The position numbers and the translations under genes are program-made. Under the pieces are notes generated by a model. The model worked only from the letters and a program-made list of their open reading frames with translations. It was not told the DNA's origin and made no database searches. From Cupriavidus sp. D39 (GTDB lineage: Bacteria > Pseudomonadota > Gammaproteobacteria > Burkholderiales > Burkholderiaceae), in contig NZ_JAPNLE010000009.1 of assembly GCF_026627925.1 (NCBI RefSeq), positions 744,001-808,000 of the forward strand: 64,000 nucleotides of DNA, given 5' to 3'. Numbering within the stretch: position 1 is the stretch's first letter; the number at the start of each line of letters is the position of its first letter. Positions 1 through 9,365 of the stretch are shown one piece after another.

Positions 1-45
1 CGAGCCGGCCGCCACCACGACAAAACCCGCTAGCAGCTTCGTCAT
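1..45 (-). CDS. 5' end of an exported protein (partial)
   Basis: The reverse strand opens with ATG at position 45 and reads MTKLLAGFVVVAAGS before the window ends. A lysine followed by a hydrophobic run is what a Sec or lipoprotein signal peptide looks like. A GGAG-like stretch lies just upstream. Only fifteen codons are visible, so the product cannot be named. It is divergent from the GGDEF/EAL gene. Confidence 0.35.
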   Translation of the reverse strand, partial: MTKLLAGFVVVAAGS

Positions 46-213
46 GCTCCACTACCCAACTCGCTGGCCAGACGGTATGCCTGTCTGCTTGATCTTGGTT
101 GACGACGGATGCACATTTCCCCGGTCCGCTGCGGCGTGGTCGGTCCGCGATCCGGCGTGCCGTGGTAGCATCACCGCTACAGGCCTCACCTACCGGTCGA
201 CTGGGAGGAAAGG

Positions 214-2067
214 ATGCGTAAAGAAGACTCTCATGAGGATGCGCCAGCGTTGAATCTCGACGCACGGGCGATTCCCGCGGCGGATGCGATGCCGTCGTTT
301 CCGGTTGCTGACGACGAGCTGGAGCGCTTGCGCTCCCTGTACAGCACGGGCTACCTTGAGGCGCCCCCCGATCCACGGTTCGGCGCCTTTACTCGACTTG
401 CTGCCCGTATGTACGATGCGCCGATGTCTGCTATTTCGCTGATCGCGGGGGAGCGCGCATTGACCCTTTCCGCCGTGGGGGTGCCGCAGGGAATGAGTAC
501 GCCACGTGAAGATTCCTTTTGCGCTCGTTGCAGTTTGAGGCCAGGTGGCGTGATGATCGTAGAGGATGCTTCTCGACATCCCGACTTCGAAAGTAATCCT
601 CTCGTGACGGGTCCCTTTGGCTTTCGCTTTTACGCAGGCGTCGCTTTGAAGGACACAGAGGGTCGAGCGCTAGGTGTGCTATGCGTGATCGACACCAAAC
701 CGCGGTCTATGTCCGAGCAGGACCTGGGCCCTCTGCAGGATCTTGCGATCGGCATATCGGCGATCATCCAACGCGATCAAATGCTCTCCTATGGAGCGAA
801 TCACGAGCTTGTAACCGGGTTGCCCAATCGCCAAGCATTGCGTTTCTACCTCTCGCAAAAACTGGACCAATATCGTATTGGAGGCTCCTGCCCGGTGCTG
901 GCACATATTGACATAGATGAATTCAACAAATTGCGCGACTCATCGGATCACCGTGACATCGATGTGCTACTAAGGCAATTCGCCGATCGTCTTAGCCTGG
1001 CTTTTCCAGGTGCTGACATGCTCGCCCACTTCGGAGCGGATGAGTTTGCCGCATTGCTGCCCGTGACGGAGTCGGTGGATACACTAAGTTTGCTACTGAA
1101 GCACGCGGTGGAAACGCTTCACGAACCATATCTTGTGAACGGGACGAGTGTGGTCCTCGAAGTAACTATAGGGCTGGCCATTGCTTCCTTCCGACAGCTT
1201 AGCGTTGACGGCTTGTTACGGAATGCAAATATCGCTAGATGCAGTGTTGAATTTAACTCGCGCGAAAAATGGCGAATATATTCACCATCGATCGATACGC
1301 GTGTGGCTATTGAGAGTTCCCTTCCACAGTTGAATCTCAAAAATGCCCTTCGATTCGGTGAGCTATCACTCGCCTATCAACCGATCGTCATCGTTCCAGA
1401 ACGAAGGATCACGAGCTTGGAAGTGTTGTTGCGATGGAATCATCCGCAACTCGGCCCAATCCCACCTGCGGAATTTATTCCACTGGCAGAAAGAAACGGA
1501 ATGATTGTCCCCATTGGAATGTGGGCACTGCGCGAAGCTTGCCGGGAAGCTACTGGCTGGTCGAGCGACGTCAAAGTATCGGTGAATATTTCACCGTTGC
1601 AGATTACTTCTGATCTGCCGGAGCATGTATCAGAGATCCTTGCGGACAGCGGCTTGCAGCCCGAGCGGTTGATACTCGAAGTGACTGAGACGACTTTGCT
1701 TGAGCCTTCTGAAGGCAATGTTGAGATACTTAAAAAGCTACGTAATCTTGGCGTACAGATCGCGCTGGACGATTTCGGGACAGGCTTTTCTTCGCTGAAT
1801 TATTTGTTACGATTTTCATTTGACGAGATTAAAATCGATCGCACGTTCGTAAGCGGCGTTCTCGGTCGGCATGAGAGTCAGACTATCGTGCATGCTGTCA
1901 TTGATATTGGGCGATCGCTAGGGATTCCAGTTGTGGCAGAAGGAGTTGAGACTGCAGAGCAATTGGCATGGTTGATTGATAACGGATGTGACCAGGTACA
2001 GGGGTATTTTTGGGGAGGCCGATGCCGCGTGAGGCCGTCTTTGGTCTCGTGGGCGGCCGCGCCGTAG
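214..2067 (+). CDS. GAF-GGDEF-EAL cyclic-di-GMP signalling protein
   Basis: This 617-residue cytoplasmic protein has a GAF sensor domain (about residues 35-165), a GGDEF domain (about 195-340) and an EAL domain (about 370-610). The GGDEF signature is altered to GADEF near residue 275, so cyclase activity is doubtful. The EAL side keeps its metal and substrate residues: EVLLRW near 402, the Asn in VNISPLQ, LEVTE, the Asp pair in ALDDFGTGFSSL near 517, the Lys in IKIDRT, and AEGVET. It therefore more likely hydrolyses cyclic-di-GMP than makes it. The start is preceded by GGGAGGAAAGG. No transmembrane segment is visible. It appears to be transcribed alone. Confidence 0.9.
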   Translation: MRKEDSHEDAPALNLDARAIPAADAMPSFPVADDELERLRSLYSTGYLEAPPDPRFGAFTRLAARMYDAPMSAISLIAGERALTLSAVGVPQGMSTPREDSFCARCSLRPGGVMIVEDASRHPDFESNPLVTGPFGFRFYAGVALKDTEGRALGVLCVIDTKPRSMSEQDLGPLQDLAIGISAIIQRDQMLSYGANHELVTGLPNRQALRFYLSQKLDQYRIGGSCPVLAHIDIDEFNKLRDSSDHRDIDVLLRQFADRLSLAFPGADMLAHFGADEFAALLPVTESVDTLSLLLKHAVETLHEPYLVNGTSVVLEVTIGLAIASFRQLSVDGLLRNANIARCSVEFNSREKWRIYSPSIDTRVAIESSLPQLNLKNALRFGELSLAYQPIVIVPERRITSLEVLLRWNHPQLGPIPPAEFIPLAERNGMIVPIGMWALREACREATGWSSDVKVSVNISPLQITSDLPEHVSEILADSGLQPERLILEVTETTLLEPSEGNVEILKKLRNLGVQIALDDFGTGFSSLNYLLRFSFDEIKIDRTFVSGVLGRHESQTIVHAVIDIGRSLGIPVVAEGVETAEQLAWLIDNGCDQVQGYFWGGRCRVRPSLVSWAAAP

Positions 2068-2099
2068 CCGTATGATTGCCTCGATGCCCGCCAAGTCAG

Positions 2100-2646
2100 T
2101 CAGTTCGTGGCCAATCCCTCTGGCATTTGACCATCCAGCGCGCGGATGATCGCCACGAGCTTGTCACTCAGCGCCGACAGGCGCGGATCGGCTACCGACC
2201 ACCTGCCGTTGTCGCAAGCAGCTGCCGAGACCGCACCGCTGGGCTGGTCCCATGACATCACGCCGTAGTGGCGACCGGTCAGGTAGTGGTCCCCGAGCTC
2301 GCGCCGCATACCAGGGCGCGGGTCCGCCACGGCATAGGCGCCCTGGCCTGTGTCGCTGCGCGCGATCACGGTGGCGGTCGGCTCGTCGAAGCGAGTAACG
2401 CGGTACTTGCCGGCGCCCAGGAAGCCGGTCGACGCACGCGGGTCCTGCACGCACTGGCCGGTGCCGTGGGCGCTGGTGACGGCGCCGGCGGCCTAGTCCC
2501 ACGGCACGATCCGGAAATTCGTTGTTATGCTTGGCCGGCCCGGGGTGGCGCGGGTCGGCCACGCTGAACTTCCCGTTCGTCGGCAGCGACTCGCCAGCCA
2601 CAGTGCCTGCCGGCTCGTGCCAGTCGATCACGCCCAGATGGCCGGA
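2100..2646 (-). pseudogene. Relic of a phage-type DNA cytosine methyltransferase (C-terminal part)
   Basis: On the reverse strand three repeats of a W/F-D-x-P...VADPR module can be read, for example SVADPR, AYAVADPR and WSVADPR, followed by a tail resembling VIRALDG. This is the C-terminal architecture I know from cytosine methyltransferases on Burkholderiales phages and mobile islands. The frame is broken twice: a shift after KHNNEF near 2515, and an amber TAG replacing an expected Gln codon near 2490. The catalytic N-terminal half is missing. The upstream end abuts, in opposite orientation, a truncated receptor gene, so this is a junction of two degraded elements. The family call rests on motif memory, not alignment. 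Confidence 0.55.
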
Positions 2647-3100
2647 TAGGCTGGATATCATGCATGTCCCATACAAAGGAGCCTCTGCCATGGCCATGGA
2701 TCTACTTGGTGGGCAGGTCGATCTAGCCGTCATGGTCTTGTCATCAGCACTCCCGCACATCGTAGCTGGCCGGGTCATCGCTTACGGCGTCACGACCGCT
2801 CGTCGCGCTACGGTTGCGCCCGCCGTACCAGCCTTGGCAGAAAATCCAACAATGAAAGGCGTCGACATGGACGTCTGGTTCGGACTCATGGCGCCAGCGG
2901 CAACGTCCTCCGCTGTGCTTGCACGACTCAACACTGAGATGATGGCGGTACTGGCTACGCCCGGGGTCGTGAGCACGTTGGCGGATGCCGGTGTGGAAAT
3001 CGCGACGGGTAATCCAACGACGTTCTCATCGTTTGTGCGGTACCGGACTAACCAATACCGAGCCATTGTCCATCTAGCTGGAATCGAGGTAGTGCGCTGA
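2646..3100 (+). pseudogene. 5'-truncated TctC/Bug-type solute receptor
   Basis: The reading frame carries the C-terminal half of a tripartite tricarboxylate transporter receptor: MHVPYKGASAM, then DLLGGQVDLAV, then the GLMAPAATSS segment that closes the second lobe. The signal peptide and first lobe are absent. The frame runs upstream into the antisense side of the methyltransferase relic without a plausible start. About 150 residues remain of the usual 320. It is probably dead. An intact member of the same family lies at 14817-15812. Confidence 0.7.
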
Positions 3101-3307
3101 TATAGGCAGCACGTGTGACCACCCTTCGCCGACCCGATGGAATCACCGATTGGTTGCCTGCACGCCTGCATCCGCAAGGCGTGCAGACTTCAACTCATGG
3201 CGCTTGGCACAGCACCCAACTTGGCCAGCGAAACACATCGGGAAAATGTCGTCGCTCTTAAAGCATCTGTTGATTCGCGCTGCGCCACCTCGACGCTCGC
3301 ACAGATT

Positions 3308-3657
3308 TCATATGGGTAGATTACGGCTCCCCAGCATTTTGCTGACCTCCATCGCATGTGCGGTGCCCCACTCGCATAGCGGCGCGAGAGCCTTTGCCAG
3401 CGTCAGCCCGAATGCTGTCAGCGAATACTCGACTCGCGGCGGAATCTCCTTGTAGTCGACGCGGTGGACAAGACCATCCATCTCCAACTCTTTCAACTGC
3501 TGGCTCAGCATCTTGTGGCTGACCGCTCCGATCAGTCGCCTCAATTCACCATAGCGTCGCGTGTCGTGAGCGAGGTGAAAGAGGATCAGGGGCTTCCATT
3601 TCCCCCGATCACGGCCAGCGCCGCGTCGAGCCCGCACGTGAACAGATCTGTCTTCAT
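3308..3657 (-). pseudogene. HxlR-family transcriptional regulator (frameshifted)
   Basis: This is a winged-helix regulator of the HxlR family, divergent from the SDR gene it probably controls. The natural start seems to be ATG at 3657 ([19 protein letters not shown]), giving the family's usual N-terminal Cys. The frame then breaks in the C5 run at 3602-3606. One extra base would continue it into KWKPLILFHLA, GELRRLIG, KMLSQQLKELE and DGLVHRV, ending at 3308 for about 116 residues. Without the repair, a longer frame starting at 3691 covers the C-terminal part but has an atypical N-terminus lacking the Cys. Either the gene is dead or one base was lost in sequencing. Confidence 0.75.
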
Positions 3658-3758
3658 GCATCACCTTCCTGGTACTTACCAAAAAGTGCATACTAGCTAA
3701 AAGTAGAGTAAAGTTCTACCATGCCTGTCCACGATTTATGTTTTGCAAGGAGTACGTA

Positions 3759-4508
3759 ATGGGCAGACTGACGGGCAAAGTCGCACTGGTGACCGGCGGC
3801 AATAGCGGAATTGGACTGGCCACCGCGAGGCGCTTCGTTGAGGAAGGTGCCTTTGTGTTCATCACAGGTCGCCGCCAGTCCGAGTTGGACAAGGCCGCGA
3901 CGCTCATCGGGCACGACGTGCGGGTCCTTCAGGGTGACGTCACAAAGCTTGATGATCTCGACCGAATTTTTGCCGCAGTGCATGCGGAAAAAGGACGCCT
4001 CGACGTGCTGTTTGCGAACGCGGGATTAGGCTCGTTTGCACCGCTCGGAGAGATCACGGAGGCTCAATTCGATCTGACATTCGATGTCAATGTAAAAGGA
4101 ACGCTGTTCACGGTACAGAAGGCGTTGTCGCTGATGAACGCTGGGGGGTCGATCATCCTGACCGGGTCGACGACAGGCTCGAAAGGGACGCCGGCCTTCA
4201 GCGTCTACAGCGCAACGAAAGCGGCCATCCGCAATTTCGCACGCAGTTGGGCGCTTGATCTGAAGGGCTCCGGAATCCGCGTGAACGTATTGTCGCCAGG
4301 CGCGACGGCGACGCCGGGCCTCATGGAAACGCTGGTCTCGGGTGCTCAACTGGATGCGTTGCTCGGCCTGTTGAAAGAGCAGACGCCGCTCGGACGCATC
4401 GCGAACCCTGATGAAACGGCCGCAGTGGCACTGTTTCTTGCGTCGGACGAGAGCAGTTTTATGACCGGCAGCGAAGTGTTTGTTGATGGAGGTCTCGCGC
4501 AAGTTTAA
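3759..4508 (+). CDS. Short-chain dehydrogenase/reductase
   Basis: This is a 249-residue classical SDR with the NAD(P) glycine motif TGGNSGIG near residue 13, FANAG near 87, the catalytic Ser in the GSTTGS segment and YSATK as the YxxxK motif. I chose ATG at 3759 because AAGGAG lies seven bases upstream. The longer start at 3738 has no such site and adds an unusual leader. The C-terminal GSEVFVDGG is the normal SDR end. It is divergent from the HxlR gene, a common arrangement in which the regulator responds to a reactive aldehyde or quinone. The substrate is unknown. Confidence 0.9.
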   Translation: MGRLTGKVALVTGGNSGIGLATARRFVEEGAFVFITGRRQSELDKAATLIGHDVRVLQGDVTKLDDLDRIFAAVHAEKGRLDVLFANAGLGSFAPLGEITEAQFDLTFDVNVKGTLFTVQKALSLMNAGGSIILTGSTTGSKGTPAFSVYSATKAAIRNFARSWALDLKGSGIRVNVLSPGATATPGLMETLVSGAQLDALLGLLKEQTPLGRIANPDETAAVALFLASDESSFMTGSEVFVDGGLAQV

Positions 4509-4945
4509 TCGCGACTGAGCGCCACAGATATTCATTCGGCAGTGGCCGATACGCTATTCCTGGCGCTCATAAGCAGCATCTCTCCACATCGGACGAGCTA
4601 CTGCTGCTTCAGTACTTCGCCGTTTAGACAGAGCGGATCGGAAATTCTTGGCCGGACTCGCTCGTTGTTTTGCACGTAATGTGTCGTCATTCCTGTCGAC
4701 CATCCGCCACACCGTTTTCGTCCACGACGCACGCAGCGTGGTGAGCAAGGCTAAAGTTCGAACGACCGCTGCGGAACTCTTCGCAGTCATTGTGGCCGAT
4801 GCGGGCGACCGTCTGAAAGGGGTCGGGGGACTAAACCGCTCGCACGGTAACCCTCCGGCGAAGCGCCAAGTGACTTAACCGCCAGCGCTGGTTCCTATGT
4901 TGAGGACCGAGGCAATTCGCCTCGAGCCTCGACAGGAGGACAGCC
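4509..4945 (+). other. Intergenic stretch without a supported gene
   Basis: About 440 bases lie between the SDR gene and the integrase fragment. Short open frames exist on both strands, but none shows a recognisable motif or ribosome binding site. I see no terminator or repeat here. Confidence 0.5.
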
Positions 4946-5175
4946 ATGTCAGTCGCCACGCCTGCCATCAGCCCGCTACGCCAGCGCATGATCGAAGACA
5001 TGCGGATGCGCAAGCTTGCGGACAAGTCTCAGAGCCAATACATCCACGCCGTGTGCCAGTTCACGGCCTTTCTCGGCCGCTCTCCCCACACGGCCAGCAT
5101 CGAGGACCTACGGCGCTATCAACTCCATCTGGTCGATCACGGCATTTCCCCGGTTTCCCTCAATGCCGCGATCAT
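4946..5175 (+). pseudogene. N-terminal fragment of a tyrosine recombinase
   Basis: ATG at 4946 follows an AGGAGG site and opens ISPLRQRMIEDMRMRKL, then YIHAVCQFTAFLGRSP and LRRYQLHLVDHG. This is the SAM-like N-terminal domain of the tyrosine recombinase that accompanies IS91-type elements. After SLNAAI the expected core-binding and catalytic domains (R, H-R, Y residues) are missing; a short unrelated tail leads up to the Tn3-type inverted repeat at 5266. Only about 75 family residues remain, so it cannot be active. Confidence 0.7.
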
Positions 5176-5265
5176 GGCCTCGATGACTTTGCCGACCCTG
5201 TGGTTGCCTTCTTTGGTCCAGAACGTCCGAAGACGGTTCGCCTTTGAAGTGCCCTCTTCCATATA

Positions 5266-5300
5266 GGGGTAATCGTACTTTCCGTGCAAAATCTGGCGGT
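5266..5300 (+). repeat. Tn3-family terminal inverted repeat, left
   Basis: This 35-bp repeat starts GGGGTAATCGTACTTTCC and ends ATCTGGCGGT. It is the inverted partner of 10256-10290, with only a few differences. Related ends occur at 58221, 59310, 62103 and 62240. Confidence 0.85.
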
Positions 5301-5489
5301 GAGGCAATAATTATCCTTACAAATCAAAGTGTTAAGAAACCATCAAATTCACCAGCTTGCATCCTTTCGATGCAAAATTTGGCGCCAGCCTTGCCAGCCT
5401 TGCCGGCCTTGCCGGCAAACGCAGCCCTCGAACCCTCGAACAATGCAGAAAGGCGCGCTGCATGTTTGTGTGCGATAGAGCACATGTGC

Positions 5490-5660
5490 CTAGTCGCCAG
5501 CGCGGACGAAGTATTTCGTGAACAACCGCTCGGCCTCGCCTAGGCCCTCGTCGGTTAGCCACACCGATTTCGCCCGGTTCACCGGATCCCCGATGAGCCC
5601 CTTCTCGTGCAGGCGGTTCAATGCGTCCCAGTCAAAGCTCCTCCAGGCACGATTTTCCCC
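5490..5660 (-). pseudogene. C-terminal fragment of a DUF6429-family protein
   Basis: Read on the reverse strand, about 55 codons give RAWRSFDWDALNRLHEKGL, then KSVWLTDEGL, ending FVRAGD and a stop at 5490. This matches the small DUF6429 proteins that often ride with transposons. The N-terminus is cut off near 5660, directly against the truncated end of the Tn3 transposase, so this is a fusion point between two mobile-element remnants. The function of the family is unknown. Confidence 0.6.
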
Positions 5661-5668
5661 GCACAAAT

Positions 5669-6255
5669 TTAGGTAACGACTCGCTGCCCCTTACCGCGCC
5701 AGGCGTCGACCGTCGCCTGCATGCGCTGCGTGTTCCATGCGATGACCAGGTTTGTCAGTAGCGTCAAGGAGCCAGAAATCGCGATCATTTCGTCACGACG
5801 ACGGCCTCGCTCCGGCGCGACCTTACCCGTGTATGTCGTACGCTGGAGCTCGTGCACCGACTCATCGCGACTGAGTAGCGCATGCAGTTCTCGGCGAAAC
5901 TCAACATTGCTGAAATAGTCGCACAGGAACAGGGTACGCAGCAGCTTGCCAAGCTGTTCCGCCGCCCGATAAATCGGATCCCCTTGGGCTGCGCTGCCGA
6001 ATCGCTGCAACGCGACGACAGCGCTGACACGCCCTGACTTGATTGATGCAACGAGCCGTAGCAGCCCGTCCCAGCCGTCGCGAATGGGCTTCAGTGAGAT
6101 ACCATGATCCACTATGGGAGCAAGATCTTTGGCCATCTCCATACCCCGTGGCAGATAGAGCTTGCGCTCCGACAAGTTGCGTAGCCGCGGGCATAGATCG
6201 AAGCCGAGCAGCTTCGATACGGCCATCCCCACGTTTGTATACCCATGCGTATCAA
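5669..6255 (-). pseudogene. tnpA: Tn3-family transposase, C-terminal part
   Basis: The reverse strand reads AVDTHGYTNVGMAVSKLLG, then FDLCPRLRNLSERKLYLPRG, FGSAAQGDPIYRAAEQLGK and NLVIAWNTQRMQ. This is the last third of the DDE domain and the C-terminal region of Tn3 transposases. It ends early at 5669, after GKGQRVVT, where family members continue for some 50 residues. It is out of frame with the preceding pieces because an inverted segment lies between them. Confidence 0.85.
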
Positions 6256-6289
6256 CGGCAAGCGCGAGCAGGCCGCCATCTTCTCGCGT

Positions 6290-6545
6290 GTCGGTGCGCT
6301 GATGGCACACGGCACCGAGATCGATGCAAAAGGCGTTGCCGCCATGATTCAACAAGTCGATGCTGCGGCGATTTCGAGCACAATGCGTGTGCTCGAGATG
6401 TCGGGCCGGCTGTCGCGCGCCAACGCGCGCGTGGTTGAGTTTCAACGTACACACCCCATCACAGAGTTGTGGGGAACTGGGCAGCGAGCCTCGAGCGACT
6501 CGATGAGCCTGGATACTTCACCTCATCTGTTTTACGCTCGTGTCG
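6290..6545 (+). pseudogene. tnpA: Tn3 transposase catalytic segment, inverted relative to the gene
   Basis: On the forward strand this stretch encodes ALMAHGTEIDAKGVAAMI, then GRLSRANARVVEFQRTHPI and SSDSMSLDTSPHLFYAR. In Tn3 transposases this block precedes the DPRRRTHAVGIYTHV block on the same strand. Here it lies after that block and on the opposite strand. The transposase is therefore both shuffled and inverted in its catalytic core and cannot be functional. Confidence 0.85.
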
Positions 6546-7709
6546 TTGTGGCGCACTGTCCCTTCAATTGCGACCCCCGCCTGGCGCTCGTTAAGGACGA
6601 TGGGCTGGTTGTAAACGATGCCGTGCTGGTCTAGGACGTGCGTGTAGATACCGACTGCATGGGTGCGCCTGCGCGGATCCATAGAGCGAAACAAGTTCGT
6701 TGGCATCGCGTGCCTTCCGCGCCAGCAGTACTTCGCTAAAGCCCGTGCGGACATCCACCTCCATCATCACATCCGCAAACTGAGCTGTGCCGATCGCCTT
6801 GAACAGCAGGTCTCGTGTGCGCCTCGGTATCCCGTCCGTCGGTAGCGCCTCAAGTGCCGAGAGGTGCAGAGCGCCATCCCTGCCGATTGTCACGCGGCCG
6901 GCTTCGCGAGCCTCCTCCAGCGCCGCGAGGCCGGCCTTCAGGTTCTCCGTCAATCGCTCGATAAAGGGCTCCGCCGTAGCTGGTAGACCCAATAACGATA
7001 GGTGCCGACCTCGCTCCGACTCCCAATCTGACGGCGGAATCAGCATCTGGTCACGCTCACGAAAGGACAGACTGTGGTTGATCCAAACCGACCCGCGGCG
7101 CAGATCTTTGCGCAAGCTCGTGATCGCGGCGGCTTCCAGAGCGCGCAGTGCACGCTTGCGATCGTCGCAGTCGACCATGGCGCGCCAGTTGGCACTAATC
7201 GGCACTCCGTGGTCAATGGGCAACTCCGTCGCGCCGCTATCGTGCAGCCTGGCGATAAGCTCGAGTTGCTGCAGGCTTGGTTCTGTGTCCCGGCCCGAGA
7301 ATTCCAGTTCACATAGGGGTGCAAGGAGACTACGGATGCGCCGGTAATCATCAGTCAGCGTTTCGCGCACGCTGGCTGCATGGCTGGCGGGAGGTTTGTC
7401 CGGTAGCTCCCCAAGCAGTGTTCCAATCTCTGCAAGTCGGGCCTCAGCCGGGCGCGTGTTGTCACGAACGAGCGCTTTGATCACGACCAGTTGTTGTCGA
7501 TATTCAATTGCCGATCGAGCCTGTTTCGTTGTGGTCTTGTTGTAGGCGTGCCGAACCAGATCGGAAACGCGGCGCCCTGTTTGATAGAGCAGCGAATCGG
7601 TCAACTCGAGCAGCGTCACGCGCAGGAAAAATACCAGCTCAAGAGTGCGCGTCGTTACCTTGAGCTCGCGAGTCTTCACCGGACGGCGCGCCTGAATTCG
7701 CTGTGCCCA
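6546..7709 (-). pseudogene. tnpA: Tn3-family transposase, middle part
   Basis: From the IS boundary the reverse strand continues AWAQRIQARRPVKTREL through the helical middle of the transposase to MMEVDVRTGFSEVLLARKA and ELVSLYG, including the first catalytic Asp region. At GGATCC (6675-6680) the frame jumps directly to DPRRRTHAVGIYTHVLDQ and NERQAGVAIEGTVRHND, skipping about 80 residues now found inverted at 6290-6545. The sequence up to the junction is intact and in frame with the N-terminal part once the IS is removed. Confidence 0.85.
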
Positions 7710-7747
7710 GGCACCGGAACGTGTCAATGACTTTGCGTCACCTGGCC

Positions 7748-8797
7748 TCATGAATTTACTGTGCCGGGCTGTGGTGTGTTTGGGGTAATGGCCTCCGATG
7801 GCGGCGGGTTGATCCAGACTGCTGTGGGCAGCCGCGGTGGTTCAGGGCGATGCCCTTTAAACCTGTTTGGGGACGCCCTGAATGCTGTGTCGAGTGCTGC
7901 CTGACGGGTGAGGTGCAACTCCTGGGCGAGCCCATAATGAACGCTGTGCGGCGTCATGAATCCGATGCCCGAGTGCCGATGCACGGTGTTGTACCAGGCG
8001 AAGAATGCCTGGCAGTGGGCGCGCGCATCCTCAATGCAGCCGAAGCGCGCGGGGAAGTCCGGACGGTACTTCATCGTCTTGAACTGCGACTCCGAGAAGG
8101 GATTATCGTCAGATACGTGAGGCCGGCTGTGGCTTTTAGTAATGTCCAGGTCGACCAGCAACGCGGCCACCGGTTTAGAGCGCATGCTGGCACCGCGATC
8201 GGCATGAAGCGTGAGCACGCCGGGGGCGATATCGTGGCGTGCCACGCTGTCGGCGATGAGCTGTTCAGCGAGCTCCGCGCTCTCGCGCCCGGCGATCAAC
8301 CAGCCCACGACATGGCGGCTGAAGATGTCCAGGATGACGTAGAGGTGGAAGCACGTCCACCTGGCTGGCCCTTTGAGTTTGGTGATGTCCCACGACCACA
8401 CCTGGTTAGGCGCGCGCGCCAGCAACTCAGGCCTGACGTAGGCCGGATGGACAAGCTGGTTGCGTCGCTCGCGCGAGCCGCCATTGGTTGCCAGCAACCG
8501 GTACATGGTGCGCACCGAGCCCAGGTAGCGGCCTTCGTCGAGCAACGTGGCGTGTATCGCCGCCGGCGCGGTGTCGGCGAAGCGCTCGCTGTTAAGGGTG
8601 TCCAGCAGCACCTGGTTTTCCAGGGCATCCAGAGCCAACGGTGGCCGGGGCCTGGCAGTGGACCGTGGCAGTGGACCGATGAAGGCCATGCGACGCAGGT
8701 GGGCCCGCTGCCGGGCAGGCGTGCCGCGCGGCACGCCCAGGGCATGGCAGGCCGCGCTCGCGCCCAGGGCCGGAGTGAGCTCTTGCACAGCCGCCAT
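7748..8797 (-). CDS. IS3-family transposase OrfB
   Basis: This 349-residue protein has the integrase core of IS3 transposases. It shows NQVWSWDITKLKGP with the first Asp, YVILDIFSRHVVGW, then LHADRGASMRSKPV with the second Asp, and SDDNPFSESQFKTMKYRP with the Glu of the DDE triad. The C-terminus has FAWYNTVHRHSGIG. The start ATG at 8797 overlaps the stop of repaired OrfA as TAATG, suggesting translational coupling rather than a fused product. It is probably intact. Confidence 0.9.
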   Translation of the reverse strand: MAAVQELTPALGASAACHALGVPRGTPARQRAHLRRMAFIGPLPRSTARPRPPLALDALENQVLLDTLNSERFADTAPAAIHATLLDEGRYLGSVRTMYRLLATNGGSRERRNQLVHPAYVRPELLARAPNQVWSWDITKLKGPARWTCFHLYVILDIFSRHVVGWLIAGRESAELAEQLIADSVARHDIAPGVLTLHADRGASMRSKPVAALLVDLDITKSHSRPHVSDDNPFSESQFKTMKYRPDFPARFGCIEDARAHCQAFFAWYNTVHRHSGIGFMTPHSVHYGLAQELHLTRQAALDTAFRASPNRFKGHRPEPPRLPTAVWINPPPSEAITPNTPQPGTVNS

Positions 8798-9305
8798 TAC
8801 GGCTTGTCGGTGTCGTCGTCGATCGGATTGCCCAGCAAGGCTGCAAGTTTTTTTGGACGTCGATCACCAGCAGCGCCTTGTCGAGTCGCCTCCTGAGATT
8901 ATCGCGCTCGCGCGTGAGCTGCGCGATGTGCCGCGCCTCGGCCCGAGTCTCGTCGAATTTGGGTCCGCGCTTTTGTGGGGCAAGGGCAGCCAGTTCGGCA
9001 GCCTCGCGCTGGCGCCGCCACGTGCTCAAGGATGACGAGTACACGCCTTCATGGCGCATCAGCGCGCCGATCTCTCCGGGCTTGGTGCAGCGGTCAGCCG
9101 CCTCCAGTATGCGGCGCTTGTCGGCGTTGGAAAATTGCCTGCGCCGAGCGCGAGCAACGACCTCTGAATCGGTGCCGGACGCTGACGCCAGCGTCGCCGA
9201 TCCGGGCGCCTCTTCAGTCGCCCTACGGGCTCCTTGCGTTGCGCCCGGATCGGACACATTTCTGACGGCGGCCATCGTTGCCTTGGATGAATTGTTGACG
9301 GTCAT
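8797..9305 (-). CDS. IS3-family OrfA (helix-turn-helix), frameshifted
   Basis: OrfA is the DNA-binding half of the IS3 transposase. It shows RRQFSNADKRRILEAADR with a helix-turn-helix, then STWRRQREAAEL and a leucine-zipper-like ITRE...RRRLDKALLVIDVQK stretch. The start at 9305 follows GAGGTAGGT. The frame breaks in a run of seven A residues (T7 at 8848-8854 on the forward strand). With eight it would read VQKKLAALLGNP and stop exactly at the OrfB start. Unrepaired, the frame runs on to 8592 as an unrelated tail. A canonical A AAA AAC slippery heptamer is present, but a -1 shift there leads to the same stop, not into OrfB. Confidence 0.75.
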
Positions 9306-9365
9306 ACCTACCTCGTTGCTCACTAATCTATCAGGGATAAGTGACGCACGTCATATTGGCACGGG

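Larger units (their letters stand above)
7715..9365 (-). mobile_element. IS3-family insertion sequence with 5-bp target duplication
   Basis: This 1651-bp element carries orfA and orfB on the reverse strand. GGCAC flanks it at 7710-7714 and 9366-9370. Removing the element plus one copy restores the transposase reading frame as QRAWAQRI, which fixes both ends. The terminal sequences are imperfect inverted repeats sharing a CGTGxCAAT block and a TGCGTCAC block. Confidence 0.85.

Noticed and set aside
8845..8860. A AAA AAC heptamer as programmed frameshifting that makes an OrfAB fusion
   Set aside because: The -1 frame reaches a stop at the OrfB start (TAATG) rather than entering OrfB, so a fused transposase would not result.
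7850..8896. 348-codon forward open frame opposite the IS3 OrfB gene
   Set aside because: It is antisense to a clear DDE transposase and has no family motif; it reflects GC-rich codon shadowing.
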